From positions 124,001 through 188,000 of the forward strand of contig JALQPE010000535.1 of the NCBI GenBank assembly GCA_030407315.1: a DNA stretch of 64,000 bases, given 5' to 3'. The notes beneath the pieces are model-generated. The model did no database searches. It was not told the origin of the DNA and saw nothing but the letters and a program-made list of their open reading frames with translations. Positions 58,822 to 64,000 of the stretch are shown one piece after another. The stretch's first letter is position 1, and each line of letters starts with the position of its first letter. The translations under genes were made by a program, and so were the position numbers. The DNA comes from Asparagopsis taxiformis. Its lineage: Eukaryota; Rhodophyta; Florideophyceae; Bonnemaisoniales; Bonnemaisoniaceae.

Positions 58822-60240
58822 TTACTCTTCCATCGCAACAGATCCATCCGCGTGATTCACAAAGCTACTCGCGTGATGTGTTGGCGCTCCTCCATACTTG
58901 GACAACTCCGCTTCGCCCATCGTGCTGCTCTTATAGTCGAGCGTCTGCGAGTGCGGCTCCTGTTCCGGATTAATCGCTGCGAATATGTCTGTCGACAATG
59001 TTCGGCTCTTACTCCTCGCATGTGTTTCCTTATTATCCATATCTTGTCTAAACTGCTCCGCTTGACTGGGAGCCATAAAGCGTACACCGCCCCCTGCACG
59101 CGCTGCTAATCCGCCCAACAGTTCCTCGCGCGCCTCAGGATGATGCGCCGTAATCTCCGTCACAAATTCTAACCGCATCTCCTCGGCCGACAGGCGCCGA
59201 CGCTCAAATGCAAACTCACGCTCGTCTAGTGGTTGCGTAGTGGCACCGAGGCCCAGCGAGCGGAAATCGTCAAAGTAGGCTAGCGCCAACGCCTCGGCCG
59301 CTGTTATTCTCTCGTCCGGATCGAATGCGAGTAATCGATGTAGCAGACTGATCGCGCCGTCCGACGCCTTGGGATAGATATCGGACAGCGACGCTGGCGG
59401 AGCGTTCGGCAATCCGTCCATGTATTTTGCCAGGTGACGATCGCCCAAACGTGCAATCACTTGTGGCGACGGCTTGCCAGTTACGTTTAAAATGAGAGAA
59501 AACTGTTCGCGAGCGTTAGCGCCTGGAAACAATGGTTTACCTCTGCCGAGCATTTCAGCAAAGATGCAACCGACGGACCACATGTCGATCGCTGTCGAAT
59601 ATTTAGTCGAATGGGCCAGAATAAGCTCGGGCGCACGATACCAACGCGTGGCCACATAGTCAGTCCAGAACTCGTTATCGTTGCCGCGCTGAAAGGCGGC
59701 ACGAGCGAGACCGAAATCGCACACGCGCAACTGACAGTCCGAGTTGACGAGAATATTGTTGGGATTGAGATCGCGATGAAAGACGCGCGCGGAGTGCAGA
59801 AAGTTGACACCTCTGAGCAGTTGAAACATGAAAAACTTGACGTGCTGCTCGGTGAGAACGGTTTTGCTGCGCAACAATCGGCCCAAGTCGGTGGGCATGA
59901 GCTCGAAGACGACAAAGACGTCGTTGAACTTGTCGCGCTCGCCGGGGATGAGCACGTCCTTTACAGCGATGATATTCTCGTGGGTGTGCAGGAAGCGCAG
60001 AAACTTGAGCTCCCTGAGGATGCGGGTGGCCATGCCAGCCGAGTCGAGCACACGTTTAATTCGTTTGACGGCTACGCGCTCGCCTGTGCGGGTGTCATAG
60101 GCGGCGACAACAACGCCGTACGCTCCCTCGCCAATGACCTTGTCCACTTTGTAGCGGGAGGCCTGCACGGCGGGGGTGAAAAACTCGCGCAGCAGAGCAT
60201 CGCGACGGGCGCGTCGGCCAGCTGTGGAGCGGTCTGACAT
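58822..60240 (-). CDS. MAP kinase with TDY activation motif
   Basis: 472 residues from the ATG at 60240. The kinase domain (about 21-320) has KVIGEGAYGVVVAAYDTRTGERVAVKRI, HENIIAVKDV, catalytic loop HRDLNPNNILVN (Asn instead of the usual Lys in DLKP), DFGLARA, and the activation loop FWTDYVATRWYRAPEL. The TDY triplet marks the plant and algal group D type MAPKs rather than TEY types. The MAPK insert and common-docking-like region follow (DPDERITAAEALALAYFDDF). The C-terminal about 150 residues are polar. The DLNPNN variant is unusual: the Lys that contacts phosphate is replaced by Asn, yet HRD and DFG are intact. Confidence 0.92.
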   Translation of the reverse strand: MSDRSTAGRRARRDALLREFFTPAVQASRYKVDKVIGEGAYGVVVAAYDTRTGERVAVKRIKRVLDSAGMATRILRELKFLRFLHTHENIIAVKDVLIPGERDKFNDVFVVFELMPTDLGRLLRSKTVLTEQHVKFFMFQLLRGVNFLHSARVFHRDLNPNNILVNSDCQLRVCDFGLARAAFQRGNDNEFWTDYVATRWYRAPELILAHSTKYSTAIDMWSVGCIFAEMLGRGKPLFPGANAREQFSLILNVTGKPSPQVIARLGDRHLAKYMDGLPNAPPASLSDIYPKASDGAISLLHRLLAFDPDERITAAEALALAYFDDFRSLGLGATTQPLDEREFAFERRRLSAEEMRLEFVTEITAHHPEAREELLGGLAARAGGGVRFMAPSQAEQFRQDMDNKETHARSKSRTLSTDIFAAINPEQEPHSQTLDYKSSTMGEAELSKYGGAPTHHASSFVNHADGSVAMEE

Positions 60241-60665
60241 GGCGGATGGGCGAGTGACGGGGAGATTGGACTGGCGGTTGTTGCGTGCGGTTTAGTTGCG
60301 GGAAGAGAGGTTGGTCATTTGATGAGGAGGGCTGGAGGAGGGGCGGCGCACTCGTTTGATGTGTACAGCAACAAGGCGTGGACTGGACTGAATTGGACTA
60401 CGATTGTCTGAGGTCGATGAATTAGGGTAACATCATTATTGTTGCCTCCGCTCTCATTGGTCCATTATGAATCACATATTCAAATCGGCTCAGTAACTGT
60501 GACGCCAGGTGTCAGCCATGCCATGCCATGCCATGCCATGCCATGCCATGCCATGCCATGCCATGCCATGCCATGCCATGCCATGCCATGCCATCACGTC
60601 ACGCACTAGACATCCTCCCCAACTCTCTTCACAACTTTTGTCCGTCCATCACCGCTTCATTCGTC
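60241..60665. other. Divergent spacer, MAPK / chorein-domain gene, with CCATG array
   Basis: 425 bases. It contains the pentanucleotide array at 60516-60594 and likely promoters of both genes. Confidence 0.5.
60516..60594 (+). repeat. CCATG pentanucleotide array, about 15.8 copies
   Basis: Fifteen perfect CCATG units and a partial ccat, with no interruption. Every unit has an ATG, and since 5 is not a multiple of 3 the ATGs fall in all three frames. In the frame of the downstream chorein gene the array reads as repeats of MPCHA and is open into that gene. It sits 72 bases before its likely ATG. Confidence 0.97.
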
Positions 60666-62591
60666 ATGATACACAACACCCTTTCAGCCCTCCTCGTCTC
60701 CGTGGCCAGTCGCTATGCCCAGCTCTCCCCCTCCGACCTCGGCATTGGCATCACTGGCGGCAGACTCGTCGTCGACAATGTCAAGCTTCGCGCAGACGTC
60801 TTCAACGGTCCGCACCTGCCCTTCCAGGTGCAACAGGGCCGTGCCGGCCGTTTACGCGTCAACATTCCCTGGTCCGCTCTTTCCTCCGCTCCTGTGGAGC
60901 TTTATTTAGAAAATGTCCATCTCATTGCCGCCCCCAAAAACACCTCATCCCCACCCGAAAAGCCCCCGCCCGACATCCCCATCCAAAAGGACCATTGGCA
61001 TCAAACCCTCCTCGGCAGACTCGTCTTCAACGTTTCCGTGGAAATGTACGGGCTCAAAATCGAATATCGCGACAATGCGTGCAATGCAATCATTTCCGTC
61101 GCCTCCTTGCGCGCCTTCAGTTCCGACAGAGATGGCAAGCCCACTTTTGTTTCACTCATTTCCGATTCCAATTCCGAATATCCCCACTCAACAACCGCTG
61201 TCCCCATGCGAAAGGTCCTCAACCTCAGCGGAGTTCATTGGGTCATGATCCCCCGTACCCAACACAATCAACTGCACCATGAAGATCCCGACAATCGAAA
61301 TCTCGATCTCGACTCCTACGAAAGCAAGGAACCCATATTAGACGGTATATCTATTACTGTCAAAGTCCTCTGCTGTACAGGAACCGCTGTATCCCCCGAT
61401 TCTCAACAACTAACTCCGGGTCTACACGCACAAATTGATGTGCAAGTGGAGGAACCTAACATTAATCTCACTGCCAGTCAGCTCCAATGGATAGATTCTA
61501 TCTTGAAGAGCGGTTTTGGCAATCGCACCAACAATACTCAAGTCACTAATTCAACTCCGACTAAGCGACGACCGCGTAGCTCCGCCACTCTATCCACCAC
61601 TGTAGAAACTAACGATACCACTGAAACGGATCACACGACGTCACAGCCGCTATACTCCGAAACGGCAACCAATTTTCCGGAGAACAACATCGTTGAAGCG
61701 AGCAATGATATTGATATCAAGACTTCTCAGCAGAGCGCATCTACCGTCGCGGAGGATATTGGACACGAACTAGTCAACAATGCAAATGGTGACGACCACT
61801 CTCTTACAGACAGTGACTTTGACAGCGACGCCTCGGATACGAAACAAGGAATCGATTCCAAACCAGACATTCAAGTAAAAAGGGAAGGGCGCCTAAGTTC
61901 ATTTTGGCAAGCGATTATCAGCGAAAACAGCGACGAAACTGTGGACGACGCAGCGGTAGCACTTGGTCTATTGGACCGCAGCACGGACAGTGGCCAAGTT
62001 GCTCTCCCGAATGAGGGAGACGAAGAAGACTTGGCAGAAAGTAGATTTGCAAGGGAAGCTGTAAACGCTGCAGCGAAAGCAGGTGGGCTTACACTCAAAC
62101 TGAGAGTTAAAACGCCTGACGTGGCAGCATGGGATCTCGTGGAGCAGCTACGCGAGCAATTGGCAGAAGAACGGGAGGAGCGTAAGCGGCTGGAAAATAC
62201 AGAGTCTATTTTATTACATGCAGAGGAGCGTGTGAGTGCGTCAGAGAGGGAAGTGCAAAAGCTGCGTGAGCGAAATGCGGCACTGACGCTTGAATTGAAG
62301 GATTTGGAGGTGATGGCGTCTCAGGCTGGAAAGAACAAGGATGCGATGATTCGACAAATGGAAGCGGCATTGATGAAAGCTGAACGAAATTTGCAAGCAA
62401 TGTTCCAAGTACAGTTTGAACAGAAGGAAGCAGCGGAGCGACAGCAGCAATCGAACATGAGGCAGAGGATAATGAGACGGAGACTGAGGAATTTTCTGGT
62501 ACGGAATCGAGCATTCTACAAAGTGACTCAAGAGATGTTTCATCATCTACCGAAGCAGGAGATCATGGAGCAAGAACTGCACAAACCATAA
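60666..62591 (+). CDS. Short chorein/VPS13-like protein with coiled coil
   Basis: 641 residues from the ATG at 60666. The start matches the VPS13 chorein domain: LLVSVASRYAQLSPSDLGIGITGGRLVVDNVKL, then LPFQVQQGRAGRLRVNIPWSAL and VELYLENVHLIA. A second part (about 225-310) keeps DVQVEEPNINLTASQLQWIDSIL, as in UHRF1BP1/SHIP164-type lipid-transfer proteins. An acidic, disordered middle and a coiled coil (about 500-620, LVEQLREQLAEEREERKRLE) follow. Full VPS13-like proteins exceed 1400 residues, so this is a very short bridge-like lipid transporter or a membrane-contact adaptor. After about 62465 a second frame, open to 62803, looks like the natural acidic C-terminus, so an intron or frameshift near there is suspected and the C-terminal 40 residues are uncertain. 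Confidence 0.75.
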   Translation: MIHNTLSALLVSVASRYAQLSPSDLGIGITGGRLVVDNVKLRADVFNGPHLPFQVQQGRAGRLRVNIPWSALSSAPVELYLENVHLIAAPKNTSSPPEKPPPDIPIQKDHWHQTLLGRLVFNVSVEMYGLKIEYRDNACNAIISVASLRAFSSDRDGKPTFVSLISDSNSEYPHSTTAVPMRKVLNLSGVHWVMIPRTQHNQLHHEDPDNRNLDLDSYESKEPILDGISITVKVLCCTGTAVSPDSQQLTPGLHAQIDVQVEEPNINLTASQLQWIDSILKSGFGNRTNNTQVTNSTPTKRRPRSSATLSTTVETNDTTETDHTTSQPLYSETATNFPENNIVEASNDIDIKTSQQSASTVAEDIGHELVNNANGDDHSLTDSDFDSDASDTKQGIDSKPDIQVKREGRLSSFWQAIISENSDETVDDAAVALGLLDRSTDSGQVALPNEGDEEDLAESRFAREAVNAAAKAGGLTLKLRVKTPDVAAWDLVEQLREQLAEEREERKRLENTESILLHAEERVSASEREVQKLRERNAALTLELKDLEVMASQAGKNKDAMIRQMEAALMKAERNLQAMFQVQFEQKEAAERQQQSNMRQRIMRRRLRNFLVRNRAFYKVTQEMFHHLPKQEIMEQELHKP

Positions 62592-62803
62592 CAGATACTG
62601 GCGAAAGCGAAGTGGAAAGCGACAATTTGGAGGAGAATTGTACTGTGGACAATACGGAACATACGGAAAGTGATCTGGAAGAGGCGGAAAGTGGAGAGCA
62701 ACGGAATATTGAGGCGCCAATTGTCCAAGAGATGTACATGTCGAAAGCTGCTTCCAAGGAACTAGAAGAAGCCATTTCGTCAGAGGGCCTGACGCTGATT
62801 TAG
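62592..62803 (+). CDS. Likely displaced C-terminal coding segment of the chorein gene
   Basis: In the frame one base behind the chorein frame, codons are open from 62420 to a stop at 62801-62803. The sequence is acidic and Ser/Thr-rich (NETETEEFSGTESS, TDTGESEVESDNLEEN, ESDLEEAESGEQ) and ends with a helix YMSKAASKELEEAISSEG. It matches the style of the disordered middle of the preceding protein. A short intron from gtacag at 62409 to gcagag at 62467 (59 bases) would join the frames, or an indel could have separated them. Confidence 0.4.
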
Positions 62804-63032
62804 AATCATAAAGAGGAAGCGATAGTTTATAACAGGAATAAGTTATTGAAGACACAAGTCTTTCGATCAGTAACCGCTGTACACAACCGTAGGCCCAAAA
62901 ATTGAAATTGATGAAATTCACCAAGCGCGCATAACACGCGCTGCATGGCCGCATGACAACAAACGTCTATATAAATCTGTTAGCATCTGTCAACGCCAGC
63001 GCGACACTTATCGTTCCCCCGCACGCATCTAC

Positions 63033-63299
63033 ATGAAAGTCACTATCGAACAAGTTCGTCTCGTCGCCGCCTGGACTTGGAACGCCGGGGACGACGCGTG
63101 TGGCATTTGTCGCAACGCATTTGATGGTTGCTGTCCCGATTGCAACATTCCCGGAGACGCGTGTTCGATTGTGTGGGGCGGCTGCAAGCATCCGTTCCAT
63201 CTGCACTGCATAACCAAGTGGGTGAGTGCTCAACCGCCCGAGCAGCAGAAATGTCCGATGTGCCGCCAAGACTGGATCTTTCAGTCCGAAAAACAATAG
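63033..63299 (+). CDS. APC11: APC11, RING-H2 subunit of the anaphase-promoting complex
   Basis: 88 residues from the ATG at 63033, the usual length of APC11. The sequence has WTWNAGDDACGICRNAFDGCC, then CNIPGDACSIVWGGCKHPFHLHCITKW and QKCPMCRQDW. This contains the RING-H2 ligands plus the extra Cys/His residues specific to APC11. APC11 with APC2 forms the catalytic core of the APC/C ubiquitin ligase that drives exit from mitosis. Its last 49 bases overlap the start of the TGS1 gene in another frame. Confidence 0.95.
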   Translation: MKVTIEQVRLVAAWTWNAGDDACGICRNAFDGCCPDCNIPGDACSIVWGGCKHPFHLHCITKWVSAQPPEQQKCPMCRQDWIFQSEKQ

Positions 63300-63952
63300 C
63301 GCGTCGTCCGAACGAGCCTCGATCGGCCAATGCGGCGCATTTGAACAAGTACTACGCGCAGCGTTACCGACTGTTCAACCGCTTCGACGACGGCATCGTC
63401 CTCGACGAAGTCTCGTGGTACTCGGTGACGCCGGAGAAGATCGCCGCGCATATCGCCGATCGCTTTCGCGGCATGCACGTCGTGCTCGACGTGTTCAGCG
63501 GTGCGGGTGGAAACTCGATCCAATTTGCGCTCGCTGGACTGTGGGTCGTGGCGGTGGAGATTGATGCCAAGAGAATTGAACTGGCTGTGCATAATGCAAA
63601 GGTGTATGGTGTTGATAAGTACATCGAGTTTATTCATGCGGATGCGTATGAATTCCTGCCGAGCTTTCTGGGATGCCAGACGGTTTTTGATGCCGTGTTC
63701 ATGTCGCCGCCGTGGGGAGGCCCCGAGTATTTGAAGGAGGCATGTTTTGACGTGTCGGTGTTTCGGAAGATCATTGCTGACGCACGAGCCATAACGGAAA
63801 ATGTGGCGATTCTTTTACCGCGCAACACGCAGGCGCAGGACCTTTTGCGCTATTTCGGTGCGTGCGAAATGGAGGATAATTACCTTGATACCAAGCTGAA
63901 GACTGTGACCGTGTACTTTGGTAGAGGGCTTATAAGAAAAGATAGACAGTAG
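63251..63952 (+). CDS. TGS1: TGS1-type trimethylguanosine synthase, start overlapping APC11
   Basis: 233 residues from the ATG at 63251, which lies inside APC11 in the +2 frame relative to it; no later ATG precedes the conserved part. The domain is complete: LNKYYAQRYRLFNRFDDGIVLDEVSWYSVTPEKIAAHIA, SAM motif VVLDVFSGAGGNSIQFALAG, VVAVEIDAKRIELAVHNAKVYGV, FIHADAYEF, and the catalytic motif MSPPWGGPEYL. TGS1 converts the m7G cap of snRNAs, snoRNAs and telomerase RNA to the trimethylated cap in the nucleus. The protein is a minimal catalytic form without the long N-terminal region of animal TGS1, similar to yeast and protist forms. The 49-base overlap with APC11 implies a separate promoter inside APC11, an alternative transcript or re-initiation. 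Confidence 0.93.
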   Translation: MSDVPPRLDLSVRKTIARRPNEPRSANAAHLNKYYAQRYRLFNRFDDGIVLDEVSWYSVTPEKIAAHIADRFRGMHVVLDVFSGAGGNSIQFALAGLWVVAVEIDAKRIELAVHNAKVYGVDKYIEFIHADAYEFLPSFLGCQTVFDAVFMSPPWGGPEYLKEACFDVSVFRKIIADARAITENVAILLPRNTQAQDLLRYFGACEMEDNYLDTKLKTVTVYFGRGLIRKDRQ

Positions 63953-64000
63953 TTGACATGGAATGAGTTTGTAAAGTGAATATAGAACATCATATGTGTG

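Noticed and set aside
60516..60594. CRISPR-like or telomere-like array
   Set aside because: Units are 5 bases, perfect and without spacers, so it is a microsatellite, not CRISPR; the unit does not match known telomere repeats.
60509..61282. Second long frame across the CCATG array and the chorein gene start
   Set aside because: It is a frame shadow; the chorein motifs are in the other frame.

Overview
The window reads as nuclear DNA of a compact-genome photosynthetic eukaryote, most likely a unicellular red alga. Evidence: a CpcE-type phycobilin lyase (phycobilisome assembly), homogentisate prenyltransferase, plastid-type Cpn20, a D27-like carotenoid isomerase and a lumen-targeted DUF1499 protein, beside purely eukaryotic genes (CTC1-like, NDR kinase, TDY-type MAP kinase, APC11, TGS1, CDIN1, chorein/VPS13-like, RPL10, PPIL2). 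Most genes are single-exon and closely packed on both strands. Fourteen introns can be read with some certainty; all are GT-AG, 72-110 nt, and usually near the 5' end. A glaucophyte or cryptophyte nuclear genome is a weaker alternative.

Layout. 0-11.6 kb: a truncated membrane protein, a DUF2358 plastid protein, HPT/VTE2, a CAMK-like kinase, an SDR, an unknown plastid-type protein, siroheme methyltransferase and a spliced uracil phosphoribosyltransferase. 12.2-18.4 kb: three tandem F-box/LRR genes; the first two share almost identical blocks broken by a diverged stretch (gene-conversion pattern), and all three share an unrecognised C-terminal module. 18.5-24.4 kb: RbgA/YlqF GTPase, PPIL2-type cyclophilin, RPL10, a possible unresolved minus-strand gene, and a cytidine deaminase in four exons. 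24.7-31.7 kb: a 1290-residue CTC1-like protein, a gene-poor stretch, CutA. 32.2-40.5 kb: a small coiled-coil protein in three exons, NDR kinase, a membrane protein, CDIN1-like nuclease, unresolved exons, a GT61 glycosyltransferase. 40.5-46.9 kb (all minus): a J-domain/CpcE fusion, a plastid-type protein with a threefold repeat, a TPR/J/DnaJ-X protein, and ketopantoate reductase. 47.5-52.6 kb: small unknown genes, DUF1499 protein, YqeY protein, D27-like protein. 53-64 kb: an alpha/beta hydrolase with Cys at the nucleophile elbow, Cpn20, an FN3-like/EMAPII fusion, two membrane proteins, a TDY MAPK, a chorein protein preceded by a CCATG array, and APC11 overlapping TGS1.

The genes do not form one pathway. 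Themes are plastid function (HPT, SUMT, bilin lyase, Cpn20, DUF1499, D27-like), pyrimidine salvage (UPRT, CDA), protein quality control (two J proteins, Cpn20, PPIL2, F-box proteins) and nucleic-acid maintenance (CTC1-like, CDIN1, TGS1). The strongest novel candidate is the J-domain/CpcE fusion. The APC11/TGS1 overlap and the F-box/LRR family with its shared C-terminal module follow.
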